DNA of 64,000 nt from Vibrio hepatarius. GTDB lineage: Bacteria; Pseudomonadota; Gammaproteobacteria; Enterobacterales; Vibrionaceae. Below are positions 25,496 through 35,058 of the stretch, piece after piece. The stretch lies in assembly GCF_018860525.1 (NCBI RefSeq), contig NZ_JAHKPM010000015.1, positions 1 to 64,000 on the forward strand, written 5' to 3'. The translations under genes were made by a program, and so were the position numbers. The notes under the pieces are model-generated. The model saw nothing but the letters and a program-made list of their open reading frames with translations, made no database searches and was not told the origin of the DNA. Positions within the stretch are counted from its first letter, which is position 1. Each line of letters starts with the position of its first letter.

Positions 25496-26821
25496 ATGAG
25501 TTTTAAGCTGTGGAAGATTTTGCTAGTTTCACTCGTTGTAACGCCTGTTATGGCAGATACAGACGTATACTTGACCAATAATTCATCACAGCCATTAACC
25601 ATACAAGTTAGTCATGATGGCTCTGACACATTGGAGTATGGGAAGGAGTGGCAGCAACCTGTAGAGACACTCGGTCCATGGGAAACGAAATTGGTTTTGA
25701 GTTTTAATCGTTGGGAAGGGGTAAAGTCGGGCCAAACATATAGATTTAACACAGTAGTCTCGAACTCTGTTGGAGAAGCTATAGAGCTGAACCAAGTGAT
25801 GGATGGACATTGGTATAATTCATCAATCCAATATGGTGTGTCATCTTCAGATCTGGAACTTGCATTGCGAGATGACCGAGAAGTTCACCGGTTTAGTACT
25901 TCTGCATTTGGTGAACACAACTCGGAACTGAGCTTTAAGTCTTCTAAAACTGCTCGCTATGATGACCTTCACTATACGATTACGCCAGTGAAAAGCGGAG
26001 AGGTATCCGAACCGGACGAAAATACACTAAAAATCATGACGTATAATATTTGGGCTTTACCTGTCATGGCTTCCCATATAGATGATCGCTTCGATATTAT
26101 TCCTGATCATGTATTGGGTTATGATGTTTTGGCCCTGCAGGAAGTGTTTGCTAGCGGACGTAATGAATTTTTGCGTGAGTTGGCGAAGGAATACCCTTAT
26201 CAAACTGAGATGTTAGACAAGAAGGGTGCGAACATACACGATGGTGGTGTCATCATTGTAAGTCGTTTTCCTATTGTGGAGCAGGCTCAGTATGTATTTC
26301 CAGATTGTGCGGGCACAGATTGCTTCGCGGATAAAGGTGTTAACTACGCAGAAGTTATTAAAGGGGGTAAGGCTTACCATGTGTTTGCTTCACATACGGC
26401 CTCTTCTGATACAGATAAAGCTAGGGAGTACCGACAACGTCAGTTTAAACAGATCCGTGCCTTGGCTAAATCCTTAGAAATCCCTTCCCAAGAAACGGTA
26501 GTCTACAGTGGTGACTTTAATGTTAATAAGCTGAAGTTCCCCATTGACTATCAACTTATGATGGAAAATTTGAGTGTTATTGAGCCAGACTACTCGGGCT
26601 ACACAGAATCAACGTTCGACCCCCGTGTTAATGACTTTTCCGGTAAGGCTTTATCGGGAGGAGAGCATGTTGAATACCTCGATTATGTCATGGTGAGCAA
26701 CGAATATGCAGTGAAAATGCATAATAATAATCGCGTAGATGTCCCTCGTACTACCGATGAGAGGCTCTGGAAACACTACAACTTGTCAGATCATTTTCCC
26801 GTTAGTGCAGTGATCAAGTGA
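25496..26821 (+). CDS. Secreted sphingomyelinase (neutral SMase, hemolysin type)
   Basis: 441 residues. The signal peptide ends VMA-DT (residue 20). Residues about 22-170 form a beta-rich N-terminal domain (VYLTNNSSQPLTIQVSHDGSD), and residues 175-441 an endonuclease/exonuclease/phosphatase domain with KIMTYNIWALP, DVLALQEVF, HDGGVIIVSRF, HVFASHTASS, SGDFNVNK and the C-terminal LSDHFPVSAVI holding the catalytic Asp-His. This is the layout of bacterial Mg-dependent sphingomyelinases, which cut sphingomyelin to ceramide and phosphocholine and lyse host cells. Its stop overlaps the start of the next gene (TGATG), which resembles a secretion foldase. Confidence 0.92.
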   Translation: MSFKLWKILLVSLVVTPVMADTDVYLTNNSSQPLTIQVSHDGSDTLEYGKEWQQPVETLGPWETKLVLSFNRWEGVKSGQTYRFNTVVSNSVGEAIELNQVMDGHWYNSSIQYGVSSSDLELALRDDREVHRFSTSAFGEHNSELSFKSSKTARYDDLHYTITPVKSGEVSEPDENTLKIMTYNIWALPVMASHIDDRFDIIPDHVLGYDVLALQEVFASGRNEFLRELAKEYPYQTEMLDKKGANIHDGGVIIVSRFPIVEQAQYVFPDCAGTDCFADKGVNYAEVIKGGKAYHVFASHTASSDTDKAREYRQRQFKQIRALAKSLEIPSQETVVYSGDFNVNKLKFPIDYQLMMENLSVIEPDYSGYTESTFDPRVNDFSGKALSGGEHVEYLDYVMVSNEYAVKMHNNNRVDVPRTTDERLWKHYNLSDHFPVSAVIK

Positions 26822-27759
26822 TGGCCTATCATTATATTTTATTTATGCTCGCGGTTATCGCGGGCATTTATCTTTGGCCAGAAGAGGAAATGCAAGTTGA
26901 TGTCGCGGGCAAGGCCAAGATACAGCAACCTAAGCTGGGTGTGGAGACCATGGACAATCACTCAGCTAACCGAGCAGTCCAAACGGTTTCCCCTCATTCA
27001 GTTGAGGTACTTACAACCCCTTCTAAGACACTATTAGTCAATAGCCAAGGTAGAGATTTAGTTGCAGCTTTGGAGCGATTTTGGCGTGATTGCCGGCACC
27101 TTGATGATTGCTCTCGCCAACTCTCAAATTTAGAACTGCAATTACCTGATTTTCGATATCAGCTGCTCTTGCGCTACCTCGAACTCAATAAAGACTGGCA
27201 ACAAATTTGGGGAGGTACTGAACTTAATCGTTTCATTTTACTGGCCGATAAAGTAGAAGAATTTAAGCAGATTGCAGTAATGGTTTGGGGCGATTTTGCC
27301 GATGTGATTTTTGCCGATGAGTTTGCCTTTTATGATTTCAGTCTTGAGCTGCAAAGTCTTTCTCACGCTCCCTTAGAAGATTTTGTCGATAACTACCAAA
27401 CATTATTAGATAAATGGCATCCTCAAGCGGAGTTATTGGCACTTGTATCAAATAGTGCAAAATATGAGAAAGGAATTAGTTCAATCCCCAGCTCATACTC
27501 TCTAGAACAGGTTCATGAGATAAAAATCCAATTAGCGAAAAAATACCTGACTGATGAAAGTTTTACGGCGATTAAAGCTAGAGAAAAACAAGTTACTCAG
27601 CAAAAGAATAGCGTTGAGCAATACCAAACCAAGCTTTTAGCTCTTCAAATATCGCTTGAAAGCCAAAGTATGATGACAGAATTATCAGATAGTGAATGGC
27701 AAATCTATGCTGAGCAACAAATTAGTCAATTTCGCAAAGACTATTTTCGCTATCGATAA
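26821..27759 (+). CDS. Membrane-anchored lipase-chaperone (foldase)-like protein
   Basis: 312 residues from ATG 26821 in a TGATG overlap with the sphingomyelinase; GTG 26818 is an alternative. A single N-terminal membrane anchor (YHYILFMLAVIAGIYLW), a low-complexity linker to about residue 70, then an all-helical charged domain. This is the plan of steric lipase foldases (Lif/LimK). The segment AVMVWGDFADVIFADEFAFYDF at about 157-178 follows the foldase pattern fG...A..fF..E.aydr, and the C-terminal half has long coiled-coil helices. I do not see the RxxFDY(F/C)L(S/T)A motif in intact form; RYQLLLRYLELN is the nearest. I infer a folding helper for the sphingomyelinase. Confidence 0.5.
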   Translation: MAYHYILFMLAVIAGIYLWPEEEMQVDVAGKAKIQQPKLGVETMDNHSANRAVQTVSPHSVEVLTTPSKTLLVNSQGRDLVAALERFWRDCRHLDDCSRQLSNLELQLPDFRYQLLLRYLELNKDWQQIWGGTELNRFILLADKVEEFKQIAVMVWGDFADVIFADEFAFYDFSLELQSLSHAPLEDFVDNYQTLLDKWHPQAELLALVSNSAKYEKGISSIPSSYSLEQVHEIKIQLAKKYLTDESFTAIKAREKQVTQQKNSVEQYQTKLLALQISLESQSMMTELSDSEWQIYAEQQISQFRKDYFRYR

Positions 27760-28149
27760 ATTACCGCCATCCCTCGGGACTCTCTCCAAGAGGTACCTCT
27801 CATTCATATTTACAATCTTTTGTAAAGATAGAGTATTTGCTCTTCATATATGCCCTCAAACAAAAGAGCTGTAAAGGCTGTAATATTGGATTTACAGCAA
27901 GGTACATTTAGCCTCTAACTTACTAATTTAAATGATAATACTATCCCTTGCATATTAACCGATTAATCAATTTTAAAATTCCAAGTCGCCATAGATTGAA
28001 TTTCGAACAATTTGTTCATTAAGTGATCTCTATCTGAAAAATAGAACAAAAATCGATCGCTTTTGTTCCACTTATTGATACAGGTGATAGGTTGGGAGGG
28101 GTAGGGCAAAGCTCTATTAGGGATAAAAATTCAAATAAGGATCATTTTT
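27760..28149. other. Intergenic region, no gene seen
   Basis: 390 bp, AT-rich. Contains short palindromes (AGAGGTACCTCT near 27790) and a G-rich run (GGTTGGGAGGGG near 28090) but no credible gene. AAGGATC before 28150 is the ribosome binding site of the next gene. Confidence 0.5.
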
Positions 28150-29343
28150 ATGAGACCAAACCTACCTATCAGCTTGATGCTTGCAACAACTATGGTTGGC
28201 TTCCAGTTGAACGCAAAAACTGTAAACACAACAGACGCACAATCAAAATCTGAGGAGATTGCACAACAGAAACAAGCGCTTGCTATGCACATCAGCGCTG
28301 TCTATGACGACTTAGAGGAATCAATCAAATCACAAATCACAGAGAAGAATCTGGCGACTGGTTTGGATTCTGTAGACAGTGCTCAGCCATACTCTGCATT
28401 CAAACAGCAGATGCAACAGGCCGACTTTCAATACCGTCAAACTAAAGGCATTACCCAATATACTGATTCAGTTATGGAGCTAAGAATTGCTGATGCGTCA
28501 ATGATCAAAGATTGGAAGGGAGGAGAAAGCCCGCTGTTCGCGTTTGAACCTTCTGGTGATGATTCAAATTGGCAATATATCGAAGCTTATGATGTTTACG
28601 GGCAAATCCATGAATTGGATATTTACCAAATGCCAGATGTCCCTGTGCTTGTGGTTGACAGTAATGGTGCGAAAGAGCTTCGTGCAGGCTTAATGGCGAT
28701 GCGGGCAGAAATGAATCGTTTAGGTCAAGATTCTAATTTGATTACCGATGGTAGTTCTACACCACTGACTAAATCCCAGCAAGGCGTTAGGCGCTCGTCT
28801 CAACTTAGCGATGTGGAACCACTCAATACCACTCAATTAACTAAAATTCGCCTTGATGATGATGAAGAGCCATGGATCTCAGGCAAGGCAGAAGTGTACG
28901 CCATCATTACAGGTGTTGATCCAAGCCGAGTTGAACCTGAAATTGACTTGGTCGATATGCCGTATTTAGATTACGATGGTAAAGATTACTACCCAAGCCA
29001 AACCATGATTTTCTGGCCACGTTATCGTTGGGGCGCTGTTGATATGATATTGATGGAACAAGACGACGGAACGGACTATAAAGAGCTAGCGAAAATCTTA
29101 GTTAAAGCCGCAGGAGACATTTTGAAAATGATCCCTGACCCAGAAATTCAAGGTTATGCCATCATTGCTCAAATAACGAATAGAATTATTGATGTTATTC
29201 CGGACGGAGTATTAACCAACGATGATGACTATCTTGATTCTTACTATACCCTGATGCAAAACACCCCTTATGTTGAGCGACCCGGGGCTGGTGGTAATGT
29301 TGTAGCAACCTTTAAGCCAGTGACGATTTCTCCCACCGAATAA
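28150..29343 (+). CDS. Secreted protein, DUF3103-like
   Basis: 397 residues with a signal peptide ending near LNAKT. An N-terminal helical part (about 35-105) is followed by an acidic alpha/beta region with MELRIADASMIKDW, VPVLVVDSNGAKELRAGL, and VDMPYLDYDGKDYYPSQTMIFWPRYRWG. From memory this resembles the DUF3103 family of Vibrio and relatives, which has no assigned function. Monocistronic, with a strong terminator after it. Confidence 0.6.
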   Translation: MRPNLPISLMLATTMVGFQLNAKTVNTTDAQSKSEEIAQQKQALAMHISAVYDDLEESIKSQITEKNLATGLDSVDSAQPYSAFKQQMQQADFQYRQTKGITQYTDSVMELRIADASMIKDWKGGESPLFAFEPSGDDSNWQYIEAYDVYGQIHELDIYQMPDVPVLVVDSNGAKELRAGLMAMRAEMNRLGQDSNLITDGSSTPLTKSQQGVRRSSQLSDVEPLNTTQLTKIRLDDDEEPWISGKAEVYAIITGVDPSRVEPEIDLVDMPYLDYDGKDYYPSQTMIFWPRYRWGAVDMILMEQDDGTDYKELAKILVKAAGDILKMIPDPEIQGYAIIAQITNRIIDVIPDGVLTNDDDYLDSYYTLMQNTPYVERPGAGGNVVATFKPVTISPTE

Positions 29344-29355
29344 ATATCGATGATA

Positions 29356-29397
29356 AAAAAGTAGCGAAAACTAATAACATTCGCTGCTTTTTATTTT
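29356..29397 (+). terminator. Intrinsic terminator after the DUF3103-like gene
   Basis: AAAAAGTAGCGAA (29356-29368) pairs with TTCGCTGCTTTTT (29380-29392) with one mismatch and is followed by ATTTTT. Confidence 0.85.
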
Positions 29398-29876
29398 TGA
29401 ACATTTAAATGTTACTAAATAGTAGAAAAACTATTTTACATCCTAATATCATCTGATCTGATGAAATCATCAATATGTATATATCATACATGAATTTTAA
29501 ATATTAAATCCTGGTTTTTATTTAAAATACAAATAAATCAATCCTATTGAAATCACCGAAATTATAATGTTAAATATATTATTTACTGAATCATACGTCG
29601 TCATTATGCTTATGAAATATATATTTATAAAAATAATTTTAATGTGTTACCTGCGTCCTAAATATAAAATAAATAAAATTAAATAGGTAGTAATTATCAC
29701 ATTCAAAAGTCAATTTAACTGCTCATATAGTTATTTTTTTTAGATAAAATTCGAATTTAATGTTTATTATCAAGTTGTGTCTGTTTTTGGTGTCTATTTT
29801 TAGATAATTTGCCGTGTTGTTATTCGTTTTATTATAAATATAATTTTTATAGTTTCTCTCAACAAAAATATTCACT
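29398..29876. other. Very AT-rich intergenic region
   Basis: About 480 bp with little G or C; the minus-strand frame seen over it (29723-30154) is low-complexity and runs into the lipoprotein gene, so it is not a gene. Such AT-rich DNA upstream of surface-protein genes is a usual target of H-NS silencing; that is inference. Confidence 0.5.
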
Positions 29877-32800
29877 ATGCCGGGTTTTGGATCTTTTAGA
29901 AAATTAATATTTATCGTTGTAACAATATTAATTCTTAGCTCTTGTGGAGGAGGGGGTGGAGAAGATTCATCCCCTCGTTCTCGAAAAATAGCAACAATTA
30001 CGGGTGTGGTTTTTGATGCGCCAGTATCAAAAGCTGATGTGACAATATACGAATTTAACAATGGTTTGCTAGGGCGTGAGTTAGGCACAGTATCCACTTC
30101 TGTAAAGGGGGAGTTCGCCATAGATGTGGAATCATCATCTATGCCTTTATACATTGAAGTGAAGGGAGGGATATATGAAGATCCTCTTTCGGGAGATCAC
30201 GTAGAGTTTAGTAATGGTAAACCGATACATATGGCCAGTGTATTCAATTATACAGAGGGAATATCTCAACAGGTTATGGTAACCCCTCTGACTTACATTG
30301 TTACTGGCTTAGCTGAATTTAAGATAAAAAGTGGGATTCCAGCGGCAAAAGCCATTGATGATTCGATAAGTATAGTGAGTTCTATGTATGGATCTGAAGA
30401 GCTTAACGTTAATTCTGTTTTACCCATTGATATCACAAAAGGTGGTGTTTCTGGTATTGCAACTGATGGGCATTTATACGGCGCGTTACTAACAGCATAC
30501 GCCTCATTTGCATACGATTTATTAAAAGAAGGCGCCAATGGTGGGGATGCGTATACCTCTATGAATTTATCCGACATTGGCTATCGCGATGTATTAGCTG
30601 ATGGATATCTTGATGGGGAAGAGTTAGATAGAACAGGCTCGTTTCCGCAGCCTATCTATTTTGGTAATGAGCGTATTGATACAGATTTTTATACTAATTC
30701 GATTGCTCAGCACGTAATGATTGTCGTCACCGATCCAGAGATTAACTTAGCATCTGGGCTAGATAGTGAACATTTTGACGAATTTATGGATGGTGCGGCT
30801 TTTGATCGTTACCAGAGCATGGCAAATTATCTTAATGATAGAGGTGTAGGAGCCAATGAAGGGGTCATTTTATCCAGAACTAAAATAGAGATTGACGAAA
30901 CTCCCCCTAGCGCTGAGCGTGAAGGCAACTCTGTTCTCAAAGGTTTGGATACAGTAGAATTGCTTATTAGCGATGATATAGGAGTGTCTGATACCCAAAT
31001 CACCCTACGGCATAGATTCGATGAATCAGAGCAATGGAACGACACCACATGTAGCTCTAACGAGGATAGAAATGATGTTTTATGTTGGGTTGATGACAGT
31101 GATTTTGTTGTTGGACCTAGGGAAACCAGCCTAAAAGTCAATATAAATACGACATATTTAGATCCTGAGGATGAAAGTTTATCTCCAGAAGCCTATTTAC
31201 TGGTTCAAACTTCTGATGTCATGGGTAATGAAGATATGTCCGGCACTTTATTACCATTCACATGGGATAATATAGCGCCGATTATTCAGATCACTTCGGC
31301 ACAAACCATTAATGAATCAACACCGACCTACATTCTAGAAGGGTTAGTAAAAGAAGACCCCGAGTCGTTAGTTGATGGGTTTGTTTACGTTTCACTATCG
31401 AGTGGAGCGCCACAACCTTATTTATGTACGGCAAAAATCTTTGGTTCTCAAACATGGTGTGAATTTAAAACTAATGGCTACTCTACAGCAGCGTTTGGGG
31501 ATACGGCCAATTTTAAGATAACGACTGAAGACATAAATGAGAATATAGGTGAATCCTACTTTACTTTATATAATGATAACGTTGCACCTATTTTGCAGCT
31601 GAAATACCCAGAAGAGTTCTTTAATTTTGAAGATGATCAGGGTATTAGTTTTGAAGCGGAGTATTCAGAGGCAACGTATAATAACTTGTCTGTCGGAAGC
31701 TCAACTCAGTATCTGAAGATACTTTATGATTATGCATCAAGAGGGGTATCGGTAGTTCATCCAGAGTTAGATTTTACCGATTTTAATGAGCAGTCATTAA
31801 TTGATGTCTCCTTACCTTTTGTAAGCGCTACAATCTTTGACGATACTAGTGATGACAATGTCTATGGTTCATCTGCTGATAATTTGACTTTAAAGGTCAA
31901 GTATTTTTCAAAGGAACAAGGGGGAGATTCATTCATCTACCAGACAGAAACCACGCAAAAAGCTAGTGACGCTGCATCCGGAAAAAATGTAGCCATTCCG
32001 TTTAAGGCTCTTAAGTATGATGTTGATGGTAAAGTTCCTCTAATGACATACCACATACCTTATTCAAAGGAGGTCCTTGATTTATATTTTGGGGATAAGA
32101 CTTCCGACGATATACAGAAGTTGGCTATTTCGGTAATTGATGCATCTGGCAATGAGAGCGCTCCTCAAGAAGTTTATTTTAGGTCAACATTTGATATGCC
32201 AGAGGTGACGATTGTTTCACCCTTTATAAATGCTCAAGTAAGGCTCGAAGGACTTAAGTCTAATGGCGCATTCAATTATCTTAAATCTTGTACTACACAG
32301 CAGGTAGGTCAAGCACATGATGTGGCAAGTTGTACGATAACTTATGATTCGGCTGACTATGAGTTTTTCCGAGTATTTGTTAAGAGTGATGGTCGTACTC
32401 ACTACTATCAGTGGAGTAAAGATGAATCAATACCAGTTGCTATTTCTACAAATGATAACCTTGGTGCGTATTTTTCTTCTGCAGATAATACAACACTTTA
32501 TATTACCGAGTTTTCAAGTTACCACACAGGATTGTTCGATAGCCAATGGGATAGTTTGGATTCAGGTGAAAAAACGGTAGCGAAGGCTGAACAAATATTA
32601 GTGGAGGTAAACAGCGCTTTGAACAATCAAGCAAACTCAATGCTTGGTTTTGATCCTGTTCGGACTCCTTATGCGACTAATGAAATGCTGAGTTCTAGCC
32701 TTCCACCTATTTTGAGTGACGAATATATCTACCGCTTTTTACTTGAAAGTTTGACAGAGATGGCACATGAAAACAGCGCAAGTGACGCCAGCTCCATTGA

Positions 32801-34733
32801 TTACGCTAGCGCTTTTTATGAAGACTTATCTTATGATGGTATGGCTGATGGGCAAGGAGAAAGCGGTCAAATCCTTGTTGGTTTTGATGAGCTGAGTTCT
32901 GAAACTTATCGTGATAGTTTGGCTAGGTATTATTATGAGATAGTCACTGATGCGGGTATTGAATCTCAGTATGCACTTACTCAAGCCGATCACTTTGCTA
33001 CAGCAAATCCTACATTTGGAAGTGGTACTGTATTTGATGATGCTGGAAGCAGTATTGATCAAGAACCGCCGCTAGTTACTCTTGCGCCAAATGAGGTACA
33101 AGAAGAAGGAGCATTTATTGCGAGTGACTTTGGTAATGATTTTAAAATAGCAGGTAAAGTCACTTCAACATTGATAATTGAAGATTCATCAACAGTTGAT
33201 GTTGAGAGTTTAAAGGTTTTTGGTGTCGATAATTCAAAAAAAAAATTAATTACTGATATTGATTTTGTGAATAGCGATGAGTCTACAAAATATAGGAAAG
33301 TTTATGATTTTATTATTGATTCTCAAGAAGTAATTTTTGAGGATGTCAAACAATTTGAAATTGAAGTCATTGCAAAAGATGGTGTGGGAAATAGAGTCAG
33401 CCCTACCATAGCATCAACTTATTATGTTGATAACCAAGTACCACAAAAAGTAAGTGTGCTAGTATCTCCGGAGTTTCCAACTCAGGATGACACCGTTTCT
33501 TTTACTATCGAGTTCTCAGAACCAGTAGCTGATGTTGAAGCGACCTTTGATGGGATTGATGTCGTCTTTGAAAAGGCAGATGAATATCAATTAGTTTGGA
33601 CTGGTGAGACGTCTGAAGCTATCACCCTTAAAGCTGATGAAGTGTCAAAACAACTCATTGTTAAAGAGACTTACCATGATGAAGTGAATAACCACCATCA
33701 AGAATTTACCGAAGAAATTCTTGTCACTCCGATGATTACAGTTGATGACGTTACTGAAGACAACATTGTTAATGGTGAAAATGATGATGACATTACACAA
33801 GTTACTTTTAGTGGCACAACAAAAGGGTATGAGAGTGGCACAAGTTTGCTTGTCAACGTGCTTTCCGATAAACGTCCTGAAGATAAATTTGGTCCTATAG
33901 AGGTTACAACCAATGGCCCTGATGGTAGTTGGATAACGCCTACTCAAAATATGACTTTTTGGGAGGAAGCTGATTTTACAGTGCAAGTCACGGGTCCAGA
34001 AATTCCCTCGGTTGGTCAGGCCACCGTCAGCAAACGCTCTAGGTATGAAGACCAAATCCAGCCCCAAGTTGTCCAGTCTGTGATAGAAGTATTGCCTACT
34101 ACGCTAGAAAAAGTGAGTGACATACAAGAAGTACTCATAGATGGTCAATCCGCTTTAGTCACCTTGACTTTTAATGAGCGAGTTACGCAGCCAACGGCAA
34201 TACTAAATGGGCAAAATGTTATTTTTGAAGATCAACCTATGATCGAAGACGTTTCAATTAGCTGGGTCGGTAGGGTTGATGTACTGGAGTTACCAACTAA
34301 TACCGCTACATCTTCATTGGATGTGTCTGGGTATGAAGATACCGCTTTGGAGTCTCATGGAGGTATGATGTTCAGTAAGGATATAGCACTCAAGCCTTTA
34401 ACTCTCATGGACTCTATTGACGATTTACTAGCAGGTGATACAAGGATAATTTCTGTATCTGGCAGTTCAAAGGGATTTGAAAATAATGCTGAGCTAACGA
34501 TAAGTGTGACTACAAAAGGCATTCCGAGCCAGAATTATACAAAAAAAACAAATGTCGGGTCTGATGGCCTTTGGCGTACTACTGATGAAGATATTTCTCA
34601 GTGGCAACAAGGTACATTACTCATCACAGTAAATGGCGAGAACAGCGTTGGTCAGGTAGCAGATGAAACAAGCCAAGAAGTTCTTTTTTCTGATGAGATA
34701 GTACCACCAGTTGATAAGGTTGTGTCTCCCTAA
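29877..34733 (+). CDS. Giant outer-membrane lipoprotein with Ig-like repeats
   Basis: 1618 residues. Lipobox LILSSC then GGGGG linker: a lipoprotein. Residues about 38-110 form a carboxypeptidase-regulatory-like beta domain (ITGVVFDAPVSKADVTIYEF). A helical/acidic module (about 130-345: LLTAYASFAYDLL, DVLADGYLDGEEL, FYTNSIAQHVM, ending IDETPPS) recurs in the middle (about 935-1065: LLESLTEMAHE, YDGMADGQGESGQ, YRDSLARYYYEI, ending IDQEPPL). Between and after them lie Ig/cadherin-like domains, each opening with phrases such as WDNIAPIIQIT or YVDNQVPQKVS. Such proteins are surface adhesins or envelope structures. No ligand can be read. Confidence 0.85.
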   Translation: MPGFGSFRKLIFIVVTILILSSCGGGGGEDSSPRSRKIATITGVVFDAPVSKADVTIYEFNNGLLGRELGTVSTSVKGEFAIDVESSSMPLYIEVKGGIYEDPLSGDHVEFSNGKPIHMASVFNYTEGISQQVMVTPLTYIVTGLAEFKIKSGIPAAKAIDDSISIVSSMYGSEELNVNSVLPIDITKGGVSGIATDGHLYGALLTAYASFAYDLLKEGANGGDAYTSMNLSDIGYRDVLADGYLDGEELDRTGSFPQPIYFGNERIDTDFYTNSIAQHVMIVVTDPEINLASGLDSEHFDEFMDGAAFDRYQSMANYLNDRGVGANEGVILSRTKIEIDETPPSAEREGNSVLKGLDTVELLISDDIGVSDTQITLRHRFDESEQWNDTTCSSNEDRNDVLCWVDDSDFVVGPRETSLKVNINTTYLDPEDESLSPEAYLLVQTSDVMGNEDMSGTLLPFTWDNIAPIIQITSAQTINESTPTYILEGLVKEDPESLVDGFVYVSLSSGAPQPYLCTAKIFGSQTWCEFKTNGYSTAAFGDTANFKITTEDINENIGESYFTLYNDNVAPILQLKYPEEFFNFEDDQGISFEAEYSEATYNNLSVGSSTQYLKILYDYASRGVSVVHPELDFTDFNEQSLIDVSLPFVSATIFDDTSDDNVYGSSADNLTLKVKYFSKEQGGDSFIYQTETTQKASDAASGKNVAIPFKALKYDVDGKVPLMTYHIPYSKEVLDLYFGDKTSDDIQKLAISVIDASGNESAPQEVYFRSTFDMPEVTIVSPFINAQVRLEGLKSNGAFNYLKSCTTQQVGQAHDVASCTITYDSADYEFFRVFVKSDGRTHYYQWSKDESIPVAISTNDNLGAYFSSADNTTLYITEFSSYHTGLFDSQWDSLDSGEKTVAKAEQILVEVNSALNNQANSMLGFDPVRTPYATNEMLSSSLPPILSDEYIYRFLLESLTEMAHENSASDASSIDYASAFYEDLSYDGMADGQGESGQILVGFDELSSETYRDSLARYYYEIVTDAGIESQYALTQADHFATANPTFGSGTVFDDAGSSIDQEPPLVTLAPNEVQEEGAFIASDFGNDFKIAGKVTSTLIIEDSSTVDVESLKVFGVDNSKKKLITDIDFVNSDESTKYRKVYDFIIDSQEVIFEDVKQFEIEVIAKDGVGNRVSPTIASTYYVDNQVPQKVSVLVSPEFPTQDDTVSFTIEFSEPVADVEATFDGIDVVFEKADEYQLVWTGETSEAITLKADEVSKQLIVKETYHDEVNNHHQEFTEEILVTPMITVDDVTEDNIVNGENDDDITQVTFSGTTKGYESGTSLLVNVLSDKRPEDKFGPIEVTTNGPDGSWITPTQNMTFWEEADFTVQVTGPEIPSVGQATVSKRSRYEDQIQPQVVQSVIEVLPTTLEKVSDIQEVLIDGQSALVTLTFNERVTQPTAILNGQNVIFEDQPMIEDVSISWVGRVDVLELPTNTATSSLDVSGYEDTALESHGGMMFSKDIALKPLTLMDSIDDLLAGDTRIISVSGSSKGFENNAELTISVTTKGIPSQNYTKKTNVGSDGLWRTTDEDISQWQQGTLLITVNGENSVGQVADETSQEVLFSDEIVPPVDKVVSP

Positions 34734-35058
34734 CATTTGGATGTAAGGTATATCCAACATACCGGAGTGTAATAGATACAAAACGTCATTTCTGAATAAA
34801 AAACAATCAATAAAGCTCAATGGGCATAATAAGAAGTAGACCCCATTGAGTCTTATCACACCTAGTTAGCTCTTTTGGCAAAAAAGGTTGTTTGATTTTG
34901 GTATTTGTTACAGTTCTCGACATCTTCACTTCCTCACTGGCTTTGAGTTCTTTGTTGCTCTCGAGATGAAAAAACTTAATTCTCATCACAGTTTTTATAT
35001 TTTTATTTTATAAACTGCACACTTGATTTTGAGATAAATAAGACCCTAAGGACTTTGC
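34734..35058. other. Intergenic region after the giant lipoprotein
   Basis: 325 bp. A 59-residue minus-strand frame (34807-34986, rich in charged residues, no ribosome binding site) is open here but I do not call it. Nothing else seen apart from the CCCTAAGGAC ribosome binding site before 35059. Confidence 0.4.

Noticed and set aside
29723..30154. 143-residue minus-strand frame upstream of and into the giant lipoprotein
   Set aside because: Low-complexity (Asn/Ile/Lys-rich from AT-rich DNA) and antisense to a clear coding region.
34807..34986. 59-residue minus-strand open frame between the giant lipoprotein and the YdcF-like gene
   Set aside because: No ribosome binding site, no family resemblance, overlaps a low-information spacer.
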